Of a DNA stretch of 64,000 nucleotides, positions 33,936-42,594 are shown one piece after another. A program made the position numbers and the translations under genes. The DNA is from Solihabitans fulvus. GTDB lineage: Bacteria > Actinomycetota > Actinomycetes > Mycobacteriales > Pseudonocardiaceae. A model generated the notes under the pieces. That model made no database searches. It was not told the origin of the DNA and was given only the letters and a program-made list of their open reading frames with translations. Position 1 is the first letter of the stretch; every line of letters begins with the position of its first letter. The stretch spans positions 1-64,000 of the forward strand of contig NZ_VUOB01000014.1 of the NCBI RefSeq assembly GCF_008386585.1. The letters run 5' to 3'.

Positions 33936-35219
33936 ATGGCCGCACCCGAACTGCACAGGTTCACGCTAAGCAACGGCCTCCGTGTGGTGCTCGCCCCCGA
34001 CTCCAGCGCGCCTGTTGTCGGCGTGAGCGTGCACTACGACGTGGGGTTCCGCTCCGAACCGGAGGGCCGGACCGGCTTCGCGCACCTGTTCGAGCATCTG
34101 ATGTTCCAGGGCAGCGAGAGCCTGGAGAAGCTCGCCCACTTCCGGCACGTGCAGTCCTCCGGCGGCACGTTCAACGGCTCGACGCACCCGGACTACACCG
34201 ACTACTACGAGGTGCTGCCGTCGGCGGCCCTTGAGCGGGCGCTGTTCCTGGAAGCCGACCGGATGCGGGCCCCGAAGATCACCGAGGAGAACCTCCGCAA
34301 CCAGATCGACGTGGTGAAGGAGGAGATCAGGCTCAACGTGCTGAACCGGCCGTACGGCGGGTTCCCGTGGATCGTGCTCCCTCCGGTGCTGTTCCAGACC
34401 TTCCCCAACGCGCACAACGGTTACGGCGACTTCACCGACCTTGAGCAGGCCACCGTGGAGGACTGCGCCGCGTTCTTCGACACCTACTACGCGCCGGGCA
34501 ACGCGGTGCTCACCGTCGCTGGCGACTTCGAGGTGGACACCGCGCGGGAGCTCGTCGAGCGGCACTTCGGCGACGTGCCGGCTAGGCCGGTGCCGACCCG
34601 CCCGTCCTTCGCCGAGCCGCCGCCGCAGGGCCAGCTGCGCGCGGAGCACGCCGACCCGCACGCCCCGCTGCCCGCCATCGCGATCGGCTACCGCGTGCCC
34701 GACCCGATGTCCGACCTGGACGGCTACCTCGCCTACCTGGTGCTCGCCGGCGTGCTGACCGACGGCGACGGCTCGCGGCTCCAGCAGCGGCTGGTGCACC
34801 GGGACGCGCTGGTCACCGACGTCAACGCCGGGTGCGGGCTGTTCGGTCCGCTGGAGGCGCGCGATCCCGACACCTTCACCATCACCGCGGTGCACTCGCC
34901 CGAGGTGACCTCCGACCAGCTGCTCGCCGTGATCGACGAGGAGCTGCAACGGCTCGCCGAGCAGCCGCCGACCCAGGAGGAGCTGGCCAGGGTCACCGTC
35001 CGGTGGGTCGCCGGGCTGCACAAGGAGCACGACAGGGTGACGAGCCGGACGCTCGGCCTCGGCTCGGCCGAGTTGCTGTTCGGTCGCGCCGAACTGATCT
35101 ACGAACTGCCGGAACGGATCGCCGCGGTGACCGCGAACGACGTGGCCGCCGCCGCCAAGGCGCTGCGGCCCGACTCGCGCGCCGTGCTGACCGTGCTGCC
35201 GGCCGGAGGTGCCGAATGA
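33936..35219 (+). CDS. M16 zinc peptidase, active subunit
   Basis: 427 residues. The inverted zinc motif FAHLFEHLMF (HxxEH) with the distal Glu (VVKEEIRL) identifies an active M16B peptidase. Two homologous halves are visible. The paired downstream gene lacks the zinc motif, so together they resemble the heterodimeric bacterial M16 peptidases that degrade peptides. ATG 33936 lies six bases after TAGGCT (33924-33929), a typical leaderless arrangement. The stop overlaps the next ATG (ATGA). Confidence 0.92.
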   Translation: MAAPELHRFTLSNGLRVVLAPDSSAPVVGVSVHYDVGFRSEPEGRTGFAHLFEHLMFQGSESLEKLAHFRHVQSSGGTFNGSTHPDYTDYYEVLPSAALERALFLEADRMRAPKITEENLRNQIDVVKEEIRLNVLNRPYGGFPWIVLPPVLFQTFPNAHNGYGDFTDLEQATVEDCAAFFDTYYAPGNAVLTVAGDFEVDTARELVERHFGDVPARPVPTRPSFAEPPPQGQLRAEHADPHAPLPAIAIGYRVPDPMSDLDGYLAYLVLAGVLTDGDGSRLQQRLVHRDALVTDVNAGCGLFGPLEARDPDTFTITAVHSPEVTSDQLLAVIDEELQRLAEQPPTQEELARVTVRWVAGLHKEHDRVTSRTLGLGSAELLFGRAELIYELPERIAAVTANDVAAAAKALRPDSRAVLTVLPAGGAE

Positions 35220-36601
35220 GCCTGTCGACCCACCGCACCGCCGAGGAGATCGGCCGCACCGCGCTCGGCCCGAGGCAGCTGCCGCCGCTCGGCGTGCAGC
35301 GTCCGGCGGCCGAACTGTCCACTGTGGACACCGTATTGCCCAACGGGCTTAGGGTGATCGCCGTGCGGCGGTCCTCGGTGCCCGTCGTGGAACTGCGGGT
35401 GCGGGTGCCGTTCGCCGCCACGAAGTCGGTGTCGGAGGACCCGCTGCACGCGGCGCGGGCCGAGGTGCTGGCCAACACGCTGCTCACCGGCACGCAGCGA
35501 CGCAGCCGGGTGCAGATGGACACCGACATCGCGCTGGTCGGCGGCGACCTCGACGCCGCGGTCGACCCCGAGCGGCTGAGCATCGGCGGCAACGCCCTCG
35601 CGTCCGGTCTCGACACGCTGTTGGACGTGCTCGCGGACGCCCTCACCGGGGCCGTGTACGCGGAGGACGAGGTCGCCCGCGAGCGCGAGCGGCTGGCGGA
35701 GCGCATCGCGATGGCGCGCTCGCAGCCGTCGGTGATCGCGCGGGAGGCGTTGCAGCGGCACCGTTACGGCGACCACCCGTTCGCCAAGGAGATGCCGGAG
35801 GCCGACGAGGTCGCGCAGGTGACGGCCGAGGAGGTGCGCGCGCTGCACCGGGGTGCGGTGCTGCCGCGCGGTTCGGTGCTGGTGTTGGTCGGCGACGTCG
35901 ACCCGGACACGGCCGTCGCCAAGGTGGCCGCGGCGTTGGCGGGGTGGGTCGGCGAGGGCAGTGCCGCCGAGCTGCCCGCGTTGCCGCCGTTGGCCGGCGG
36001 CGATCTGCTGCTGGTGCACCGGCCCGGCGCCGTGCAGTCGCAGATTCGCCTGTCCGCGCAGTCGATTCCGCGCACGGACGCCAGGTATCCCGCGCTCCAG
36101 CTGGCGAACATGATCTTCGGCGGATTCTTCTCCTCGCGTCTGGTGGAGAACATCCGCGAGGACAAGGGATACACCTACAGCGCGCGGTCCTATCCCGAGT
36201 TCACCGCGACCGGCGCGACGCTGCTGATCGACGCCGACACCGCCAGCGAGGTTACCGCGGCCGCGCTGTTGGAGACCAGGTACGAGCTCGGTCGCCTCGC
36301 GCTGGTTCCGCCGAGCGAGGCGGAGGTGGACACCGCCCGTCGATACGCCATCGGGTCGCTGCTCACCGCGACGTCCTCGCAGGGCGGGCTGGCGTCGTTC
36401 CTGCTGAGCCTCGCCGGTGTCGGCCTCGGGTCGGACTGGCTGCGGGCGCACCCAGAGCGGCTGGCCGCGGTCACGGTGGAGCAGGTCGCGCAGGCCGCGT
36501 TGGAGTTCTTCGCGCCGTCGGCGTACACCGGCATCGTGGTCGGTGACGCCGAGCGGCTCGCGCCGCAGCTGCGTGCGCTCGGGGGAGTGACACTGCCTTG
36601 A
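35216..36601 (+). CDS. M16 peptidase-like protein without zinc motif (partner subunit)
   Basis: 461 residues. M16 fold with the R/Y motif region (FGGFFSSRLVENIREDKGYTYSARS) that binds the substrate C-terminus. At the place of HxxEH there is only PLHAARAEVLAN, so it should not bind zinc. It is coupled to the active subunit by an ATGA overlap and presumably completes the closed chamber. The following nudC gene begins at its stop codon. Confidence 0.88.
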   Translation: MSLSTHRTAEEIGRTALGPRQLPPLGVQRPAAELSTVDTVLPNGLRVIAVRRSSVPVVELRVRVPFAATKSVSEDPLHAARAEVLANTLLTGTQRRSRVQMDTDIALVGGDLDAAVDPERLSIGGNALASGLDTLLDVLADALTGAVYAEDEVARERERLAERIAMARSQPSVIAREALQRHRYGDHPFAKEMPEADEVAQVTAEEVRALHRGAVLPRGSVLVLVGDVDPDTAVAKVAAALAGWVGEGSAAELPALPPLAGGDLLLVHRPGAVQSQIRLSAQSIPRTDARYPALQLANMIFGGFFSSRLVENIREDKGYTYSARSYPEFTATGATLLIDADTASEVTAAALLETRYELGRLALVPPSEAEVDTARRYAIGSLLTATSSQGGLASFLLSLAGVGLGSDWLRAHPERLAAVTVEQVAQAALEFFAPSAYTGIVVGDAERLAPQLRALGGVTLP

Positions 36602-37578
36602 CGGAGCACCACGCCGTGACGGACCGCGTGCTCGGCTCGGACGAGCTCGTGGCGACGTCCACGGAGGCGGACTTCCAGATGCTGGATCTGCCCGCGTTAT
36701 CAAGGTCCACTGTGGACAGACGGGAACCGTTGCGGGACGACGAGGAGCGCGTCCGGGAGCTGTGGCCAAGCGCTCGGGTGATCGTGGTCGACGCGGCGGG
36801 GCGCACGCCGCTCGGGCCCGACGGCGTCTCGCTGGTCTACCGGTCGGCGCCGACTGTCGGCGAAGCGCCGCCGGCGGACGCGTTGCTGTTGGGCGAGCAG
36901 GACGGCGTGGCGTACTGGGCCGTGCTGGCCTCGCCCGACCAGGTTTCCGAGGACTGGCGGGACCTGCGGGCGATCGGCGCGTTGCTCGACGCGACGGATG
37001 CCGGGCTGTTGACCACGGCCGTCTCGTTGTTCAACTGGCACCGGCACGCCGGGTTCTGCGCGGTGTGCGGGTCCCGCACGGAGTCGGCCAGGTCGGGCTG
37101 GGTGCGGCAGTGCACCGGCTGCGGGCGGGAGGAGTATCCCCGCACGGACGCGGCCGTGATCTGCCTCGTGCACGACGGCGAGGGCGCCAACGGGGAGCAT
37201 GTCCTGTTGGCCAGGCAGCCCGTGTGGCCGCCGGAGCGGTACTCGGTGCTGGCCGGGTTCGTCGAGGCGGGCGAGTCGCTGGAGGCGTGCGTCGAGCGGG
37301 AGGTCGCCGAGGAGGTCGGGGTCGCCGTGCACGCCGTGCGGTATCTCGGCAGCCAGCCATGGCCGTTCCCCCGGTCGATCATGGTCGGGTTCGCGGCCAT
37401 CGCGGACCGGTCCGCGCCATTGCACGCGGCCGACGGCGAGATCGAGGACGCGCGGTGGGTGCACCGGTCCCAGGTGCGTGCCGCGTTGGACGCGGACGGC
37501 CGGATTCCCGGGCTGTGGCTGCCGATGCACACGTCCATCGCGTATCAGATGCTGGCCGGTTGGGCCGCCGCAGGCTGA
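36598..37578 (+). CDS. nudC: NAD+/NADH pyrophosphatase NudC
   Basis: 326 residues. Zinc ribbon CAVCG...CTGCG, Nudix box GFVEAGESLEACVEREVAEEVG and the family signature SQPWPFPRS. It hydrolyses NADH or removes NAD caps from RNA. The start is either TTG 36598, overlapping the previous stop (TTGA), or GTG 36616. It follows the M16 pair; in mycobacteria nudC sits next to the K+ channel and adnB, so the block is a spread version of that synteny. Confidence 0.92.
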   Translation: MTEHHAVTDRVLGSDELVATSTEADFQMLDLPALSRSTVDRREPLRDDEERVRELWPSARVIVVDAAGRTPLGPDGVSLVYRSAPTVGEAPPADALLLGEQDGVAYWAVLASPDQVSEDWRDLRAIGALLDATDAGLLTTAVSLFNWHRHAGFCAVCGSRTESARSGWVRQCTGCGREEYPRTDAAVICLVHDGEGANGEHVLLARQPVWPPERYSVLAGFVEAGESLEACVEREVAEEVGVAVHAVRYLGSQPWPFPRSIMVGFAAIADRSAPLHAADGEIEDARWVHRSQVRAALDADGRIPGLWLPMHTSIAYQMLAGWAAAG

Positions 37579-37594
37579 CGGCGACTGCGGAAGC

Positions 37595-37635
37595 ACACCG
37601 ACGATCCGGCACCGGTGGTGCCGGGTCGTCGGTGT
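37595..37635 (+). terminator. Bidirectional terminator after nudC
   Basis: Arms ACACCGACGATCCGGCACC and GGTGCCGGGTCGTCGGTGT pair over 19 positions with one U-G wobble and a 3-base loop. It sits in the 69-bp convergent gap between nudC and the reverse-strand gene ending at 37648. No T tract. Confidence 0.75.
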
Positions 37636-37647
37636 TTGCGGTGCGAC

Positions 37648-38115
37648 TCAGGCGATGCGGCTGGGGTCGTCGACGGTGGGGAAGGTGCCGTCGGCGTGGG
37701 CGCGGCGGACGTCGTTGACGTAGTTGCGGGAGAACATCGCGGAGAGCATGGCGATGCCGCCCCGGTGCACGCGGATCTCGCCGTGCCGGACCTCGCCGGT
37801 GATGTGGATGCGGCGGCCGTCGACGGCGGCCTGACCGGTCCAGTCCTTGACCCGGCCGCGGCCGATGATCGTGAGGTCCCAGTGGTCGATGACCGCGCCT
37901 TCTGGCACCAGGAGCTTGAGCATGCCGTGGTCGAGGTCGACGCGGACCTCGATGTCGCCGTCCGGGATCTGCGGGGAGCGGAGGTCCAGGACGGCGTGTC
38001 CCCGACGGGCCTTGACCTCGAAGGCGTTGGCGTCGGTCCAGTTGCCGAGCTTCTTGGTGACGCCGTAGTGGGCCTGGACGCGGACGGCCTCGGTGACGGT
38101 GTGCGTGGTGTTCAT
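37648..38115 (-). CDS. Hypothetical beta-rich protein
   Basis: 155 residues, not firmly recognised. The sequence alternates short strands (AFEVKARRGHAVLDLRSP, GDIEVRVDLDHGMLKLLVP, RRIHITGEVRHGEIRVHRGG), the right-handed beta-helix-like pattern of 'toastrack' or cell-envelope-response proteins. No signal peptide or membrane segment. ATG 38115 follows AAAGGAA. Upstream lies a conspicuous AT-rich palindromic region that probably controls it. Confidence 0.6.
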   Translation of the reverse strand: MNTTHTVTEAVRVQAHYGVTKKLGNWTDANAFEVKARRGHAVLDLRSPQIPDGDIEVRVDLDHGMLKLLVPEGAVIDHWDLTIIGRGRVKDWTGQAAVDGRRIHITGEVRHGEIRVHRGGIAMLSAMFSRNYVNDVRRAHADGTFPTVDDPSRIA

Positions 38116-38144
38116 CGCGGTGTTCCTTTCGGGAATCGGGCAAC

Positions 38145-38205
38145 TACCTCGCGTGCTAAGTGACTCGCTTGGTGAATCTCTTAGCTGCTGAGAGATTAGT
38201 TGGCC
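38145..38205 (-). promoter_or_regulatory. Palindromic promoter region of the beta-rich protein gene
   Basis: An AT-rich island with a perfect 7+7 inverted repeat AATCTCT-N9-AGAGATT (38175-38197) and related CTAAG/CTTAG half-sites around it (from 38155). Such clustered repeats are typical of PadR- or MarR-like operators. No regulator gene is adjacent. Confidence 0.5.
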
Positions 38206-38275
38206 GTGCTCGTTCCCGTCAAGTGCCTGGGTCTGCGGGGGTGGGTGAGCCGGAACGACGCGGTCGCGAACCGGG

Positions 38276-38737
38276 TCAGAGCGTTCCGCTGATCGGAGGG
38301 TGGAGGGGCGGCAGGTCCAGCTGCGGGATCTCCTCGGCGCGGCTCCTGGTCAGCACCACGGCGAGCTCCGCACGCAGCCGAGCAGCCGCGCCGGCACCGG
38401 CCGGCAGCTGGATCTCGACGTCCTGCTCGACGCCCAGCTGCTCGGCCGCGTCCCGCGTGAGCGCCAACCGCAGCACGTCCCCGTCCACCGCGCAGGCGCG
38501 CACCCCGCCGTACACGCTGGCGCCGTGTTCGTTGCTCACGCTGTAGGTGTCCATGCCGAGCCTGCGGTCCTGCTCGGTGAACTCGCCGCGCGTGGCCTGG
38601 ATGACAATGCCCCACCCGTCACCATCCGCCGTCTCGGCGAACGCGACGAACGCGAGGGCGTCATCCGGCGAGCTGGCCGCCACGGCTCGCGCGCACCTGG
38701 CCGGGCCGTTCGGGTCGGCCGCTTCTCGGTCGCCCAT
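38276..38737 (-). CDS. Imm10-type immunity protein
   Basis: 153 residues. The central motif LGMDTYSVSNEHGASVYGGV, followed by LRLALTRDAAEQLGV, matches my knowledge of the Imm10 family of polymorphic-toxin immunity proteins (LGMDTY... YGGV). ATG 38737 shares a base with the TGA of the upstream deaminase-like gene (TGATG), so both are coupled, as toxin and immunity genes usually are. It would protect the producer from its own toxin by direct binding in the cytoplasm. Confidence 0.72.
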   Translation of the reverse strand: MGDREAADPNGPARCARAVAASSPDDALAFVAFAETADGDGWGIVIQATRGEFTEQDRRLGMDTYSVSNEHGASVYGGVRACAVDGDVLRLALTRDAAEQLGVEQDVEIQLPAGAGAAARLRAELAVVLTRSRAEEIPQLDLPPLHPPISGTL

Positions 38738-39654
38738 CACTGCGTCTCCCACTTCTTCGGTTCGCCCGTCGTCTGGTCCACCCAGGTGTACCGCACCTTG
38801 CCGCCACTCGCTGTCGCCTTGTCCTGCATGGCTTTCGAGCAGTTGGGGCACGGCGGATAGATGCCGTCGACGCGCAGTGTCTGTCCTGGGCCGAGGTTCG
38901 CGTACTCCGGTGCGCGCATGATGCGGTGCTCGGTGTGTGAGGCGTTCATGCCGTTGGGGAAGGGCATCGCCTTCTCGGCCGCGGTCTGGGCTCCGCTCTG
39001 CCAGTAGCCGTCATTGCTGATCTTGTTGCCCTGCTGGTCGTAGAGCGCGCTGTTCGCGTAGTGGGTCGGCGTGGGTGGCCGGTCCATCTGCTGCTGGTCG
39101 TGGTGCTTGGTGGAGAAGTAGTCCCCGAGCTGGCCCTTGGGGGCACCTGGCACGCGGTTCGGGGCATCGGGCGAGGGCAGGCTCGCCGGTGGCGTCGAGT
39201 GGAAGTACGGGTCCTTCCCGGACTGCGGGGCGGGGGCGACGGAACCCAGTGGTGGCTTCGTGGTGCTCGGCACGGTGGCGACCTGCTGTGAGGTGGGCCC
39301 GACGTGGTTGGCGACGCTCGACGTCAGGGTGGTCGCGTTCTGAACGTGCGGTTGCAGCCCCGTCATCGAGGAGTTCAGGGCCAAGGCCGTCTGACTCACC
39401 GGCACGGGTTGGGACGGCCCGCCATGGCCGAACCCGGAGTGCTGCTGCGAGGGCCCACCCTGGCCGAACGGCGAGTTGGACGGCCCGCCCTGGCCGAACG
39501 GCGGGTGCTGCGGGGCGGGCTGGCCCGCGGGCGGGTGCTGCGGCGGGGCGGCCGGTCCCATCGGCTGGTGCTGCGGCGGCGGACCGGGCGGCCGAGTCCG
39601 CAGGTTGTACGGCGCGAACCTGGTGCCCTGACTGTGTTGACCCTTGGGTGGCAT
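38737..39654 (-). CDS. Putative polymorphic-toxin deaminase with Pro/Gly/Gln-rich N-terminus
   Basis: 305 residues. Residues 1-95 are low complexity (PPQH, FGQGGPS repeats). The C-terminus has the zinc-deaminase signature HTE (240-242) followed 27 residues later by PCPNC (Cys 269 and 272), as in nucleic-acid deaminase toxins of the SCP1.201/DddA-like and YwqJ-like groups. The gene ends in an overlap with an Imm10-type immunity gene. I see no signal peptide and no WXG or LXG domain, so the export route is unclear. ATG 39654 is chosen: the frame is open to 39840, but that codon lies inside a terminator hairpin. Which base it would deaminate is not known. Confidence 0.65.
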   Translation of the reverse strand: MPPKGQHSQGTRFAPYNLRTRPPGPPPQHQPMGPAAPPQHPPAGQPAPQHPPFGQGGPSNSPFGQGGPSQQHSGFGHGGPSQPVPVSQTALALNSSMTGLQPHVQNATTLTSSVANHVGPTSQQVATVPSTTKPPLGSVAPAPQSGKDPYFHSTPPASLPSPDAPNRVPGAPKGQLGDYFSTKHHDQQQMDRPPTPTHYANSALYDQQGNKISNDGYWQSGAQTAAEKAMPFPNGMNASHTEHRIMRAPEYANLGPGQTLRVDGIYPPCPNCSKAMQDKATASGGKVRYTWVDQTTGEPKKWETQ

Positions 39655-39830
39655 GCGCGGTTCCAGTCCGTCGTCGGCAAGGATCCTCGTCGCGGACGAC
39701 GAGGCGGTTGCGGAGACGGTCCAGTGTCCGCCCTTGGGCAGGGCGCCGGACGGCGGAAGTGTGGCCTCGCGCAAGAGACCTGGCCGGTCCCGGCCGACGA
39801 GCCTGGCGACCGAAACTGGGCGGACGCGTC

Positions 39831-39872
39831 GTGGGGCCACGCGCCGGGCAGGGTGCCGGCGCGTGGCCCCAC
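39831..39872 (-). terminator. Terminator of the M14 carboxypeptidase gene
   Basis: Perfect 17-bp arms (GTGGGGCCACGCGCCGG and its complement) with an 8-base loop, 14 bases after the M14 stop codon. It separates that gene from the toxin-immunity pair, which therefore needs its own promoter between 39655 and 39830. Confidence 0.85.
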
Positions 39873-39885
39873 AACGGTTGTGCGG

Positions 39886-41292
39886 CTACCTGGTCGTGTA
39901 GGGAGAGGCGGCGTGCTGGGCCGCGTAGAGGAGGGCGGGCTGCATCTTCGGCCAGAACAGGCTGTCCTGGCAGGAGTAGGACGGCAGGAAGCCGTCGCAG
40001 CCCTGGCCGGTGTTGTCGCCGACCTCGATGGTGAAGCTCGCGACGCCGAGCTTGTCGTAGGTCCAGTCGTCGGTGCCGCCGGAGGCGTTGTAGAGGATCT
40101 CGCCGGCCTGGCCGTACTGGTAGCCGGTGATGCCGCCCATGTCGCGGGCCATCGCGCGCAGTGCGGTGTCGTTGCCGGTGTGCACGGCGTAGTTGTAGTT
40201 CCACGGGAACAGCACCATGCTGGCGTCGCTGTGCATGGTGATCATGACGCCCTTGGTGGTCACCGGGGCGGGCGCGGAGTTGCCGGTGCCGCGCGTCGCC
40301 GGGTAGAGATGGCGGAACAGGGCCTCGAGCGAGCTGTTCTCCACCTCGGAGTCGGCCTTCGGGCCGTCGTAGACCTCGCTGCACGCGTCGTGCGAGATGC
40401 CGGTGGTGTCCCAGTGCGTGCCAGCGTTGCGGTTCAGGTCGACGCCGGTCTGGCCGCTGAAGTCGCAGTTGCTGCCGTGGGTGTAGTCGGCGTTCTTGCG
40501 TTGCAGGTTCGGCGAGTCGCCGCCCTGCTGCACGATGTCGACGCCGTCCGGGTTTGCGACCGGCACGACCCACATCTCGGTGGTGTCGAGCAGGTTGGTG
40601 ACGGCGCTGTCGCTGCCGTAGCCGTTGACCAGGTAGTCGATCCAGCGCCACGACACGTCGCCGGTGGTGATCTCGCGCGCGTGGATCTGGCTCATCAGGA
40701 AGAACCTGGGCTTGGCCGAGTTCGGGCTCTGCGCGCAGTCACCCGACTGCTTCTTGGTGATGCAGATGGCCCGCAGGTCGTAGCCGGCCTGGCCCTGGGA
40801 CTGTAGCCACGACTGGCCATAGGTGACGTTGGTGGCCAGGTCGGGGTGCTGCGACGCGACCTGGTCCAGGTGCGCGTACTGCGCGTTCACGGTGTGGTAG
40901 CCGCCGTAGTAGGTCTCGGTCACGTCGGCAGGGCGCCGCTTGGTGTTGTCGGACCTCGGAGCGGGCGGGGTCCACGCCGGCGCGGGCAGCACCTTCTCGA
41001 CGGTCGGGCTGAAACCCTTCTGCCGCAGGCGATCCCCGGCCGCGCTGGGGCCGAGCACGAACAGGTCCGCGCCCTGGCGCTGTTCGAGCACGTCGAAGCC
41101 GGCGGCGAACAGTTGCTGCGCCGCGCCCGACGCGTTCGGCACGCGGTACACGTAGTTGGCCGACGCGGACCTGGCGGCCGGCTGCGCCGTTGGGGTGGAC
41201 TGGGCACCCGTCTGTTGCAGCAGGAGAAGCGCGCTGGCGGCGACGGCCGCGAGGACCGTCGTGAACGCGCCCCTTCGGCGTTTCGTGGGCAT
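39886..41292 (-). CDS. Secreted M14 zinc carboxypeptidase
   Basis: 468 residues. Signal peptide MPTKRRRGAFTTVLAAVAAS with a hydrophobic core ending near TGAQS. Pro-region of about 100 residues, then the M14 domain: SQIHAREITT (His-x-x-Glu zinc ligands), GVDLNRN (substrate Arg) and MITMHSDASMV (third His), with the catalytic glutamate in FTIEVGD. An extracellular carboxypeptidase A/T-like enzyme. ATG 41292 follows GGAAGGAAT. A strong hairpin lies after the stop. Confidence 0.92.
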   Translation of the reverse strand: MPTKRRRGAFTTVLAAVAASALLLLQQTGAQSTPTAQPAARSASANYVYRVPNASGAAQQLFAAGFDVLEQRQGADLFVLGPSAAGDRLRQKGFSPTVEKVLPAPAWTPPAPRSDNTKRRPADVTETYYGGYHTVNAQYAHLDQVASQHPDLATNVTYGQSWLQSQGQAGYDLRAICITKKQSGDCAQSPNSAKPRFFLMSQIHAREITTGDVSWRWIDYLVNGYGSDSAVTNLLDTTEMWVVPVANPDGVDIVQQGGDSPNLQRKNADYTHGSNCDFSGQTGVDLNRNAGTHWDTTGISHDACSEVYDGPKADSEVENSSLEALFRHLYPATRGTGNSAPAPVTTKGVMITMHSDASMVLFPWNYNYAVHTGNDTALRAMARDMGGITGYQYGQAGEILYNASGGTDDWTYDKLGVASFTIEVGDNTGQGCDGFLPSYSCQDSLFWPKMQPALLYAAQHAASPYTTR

Positions 41293-41586
41293 GGGATTCC
41301 TTCCGACAAAGCAGCAGGGTGAGACCGGAAACTAGTCGCGCGATAACCGGTCCATAACCCTCCGTACGTCGGTAGTTGCCCTCAGGCACATAAGCCTTGT
41401 GCATAGGGTCGGATTTTGCTGGTACATATGGGTGTTGTGGGTGGTGTGTCTGACTTGTTTCGCTGGGGCGGGTGACGGCGGACCCCGGTGCGGTGGGACG
41501 GCCACTGGCGGCGGACAGCGCGCTGCCGGCCACCGGGCTGGTGCCCGGTGGCCGGCAGTGTGTGGTGGTTCGGTGGGTGTGGTGGC
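41293..41586. other. Gene-free stretch before the M14 gene
   Basis: 294 bp upstream of the reverse-strand M14 gene and downstream of the sigma-factor operon. It contains the terminator at 41523-41558, an imperfect GCACA-N7-TGTGC repeat near 41387 and an AT-richer patch (CATAAG, TTTTGC) that probably holds the M14 promoter. No coding frame looks real. Confidence 0.4.
41523..41558 (-). terminator. Terminator of the sigma factor operon
   Basis: Perfect 15-bp arms CTGCCGGCCACCGGG and complement with a 6-base loop, 29 bases after the stop of the reverse-strand gene at 41587. No T tract. Confidence 0.85.
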
Positions 41587-42594
41587 TCAGTGCGCGGACG
41601 CGGCCAGGATGATGTCGCGTAGCTGGGCCGCGGTGACCGCCGAGGTGCCGAGCGACGCCTGCGCCCAGTGGTTCTGGTCGAGCTGGCGCACCAGGATGCG
41701 CCCGTCCGGGGTGTGCCGAACGCCGTCCGCGTCCGGCGCGCTGAGCGGGGCCCGCTGGCCCTGGCCGGAGGTGGTGACCTCGTTCGGGGCCGTGCCTGAC
41801 CGGAAGTTCAGGGTCGCGCACATCGTCTTGTCGGCGAACTCGTCCGGGCCGATCATCACCGTGGTCATGCCAGCGTTGCCGCGACCCCAGTAGGACACGG
41901 CGAGGCCCGCCGGCAGGCTGGCCACCGCGCCCGCCTCTGGCGGGTCCGACGGCGTCAGGGTGATGGAGTCCGCGACGGACCTGGCCAGCTCTGCCGAGGA
42001 CGAGGTCACCGTGATCCACGTGCCCGGCGCGGGTTGCCAGACCAGCTGTACGGTCACCGGTCCGCCTGACGCCGGCGTCAGCTGGCGGAGCTCTGCCTGG
42101 CTGCCGCGCACGGTCGTCGGCTGCGCGTTCCCCTGATGGCCGCCCTGCCGGGGAGCTGTCGGCGTGAGCAGCGCGTTGACCTGGCTGGTGCCGTTGCGGA
42201 GGTCCACCATCGAAGCCGAGGGGGTCACGCTCCAGTTGTCCCACCGGAAGCCGGCCGGGGCGGTGAAGGTGAACGGCAGCGTGGCGCTGACGCTCGGCTT
42301 TGTCGGCAGCTGTTGGCCCGGCGAGGCCTGCCGCGCGGTCGACGACTGCTGGGTCGGCGCGGTCGCGGGCTGGACCTGGTGAGCCGACTGGGTCGGGCCC
42401 TGCCGGTCCAGGACCATCACGCCGGCGGCGATCGCGGCGGTGGCGATGGCGACCGTGCCGGCCACCGCGGTCGCCCTGCGTCGGGACCGCGCCCTTCGGA
42501 TGCCGATGGTTGTGTTGGCCAGCACCACTTCCGGGTCCGGCGCGCGTGACGCGCGCTCGGTCAGGGCGGCACGCAGCAAGTCGTGGTCGGTCAT
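41587..42594 (-). CDS. Membrane protein cotranscribed with a SigE-family sigma factor (possible anti-sigma)
   Basis: 335 residues. A short cytoplasmic N-terminus (MTDHDLLRAALTERA) precedes one membrane segment (ATAVAGTVAIATAAIAAGVMV), then a Gln/Thr/Pro-rich stalk and an external domain of unknown fold. The gene overlaps the sigma factor stop by ATGA. The layout fits a membrane partner or anti-sigma factor, but no zinc-binding anti-sigma motif is visible, so the role is inferred from position only. Confidence 0.7.
   Translation of the reverse strand: MTDHDLLRAALTERASRAPDPEVVLANTTIGIRRARSRRRATAVAGTVAIATAAIAAGVMVLDRQGPTQSAHQVQPATAPTQQSSTARQASPGQQLPTKPSVSATLPFTFTAPAGFRWDNWSVTPSASMVDLRNGTSQVNALLTPTAPRQGGHQGNAQPTTVRGSQAELRQLTPASGGPVTVQLVWQPAPGTWITVTSSSAELARSVADSITLTPSDPPEAGAVASLPAGLAVSYWGRGNAGMTTVMIGPDEFADKTMCATLNFRSGTAPNEVTTSGQGQRAPLSAPDADGVRHTPDGRILVRQLDQNHWAQASLGTSAVTAAQLRDIILAASAH

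Noticed and set aside
39655..39840. A longer toxin gene starting at GTG 39840
   Set aside because: That codon lies within the terminator stem of the M14 gene, so a transcript starting there is unlikely. The intervening frame may still be coding; ATG 39654 was preferred.
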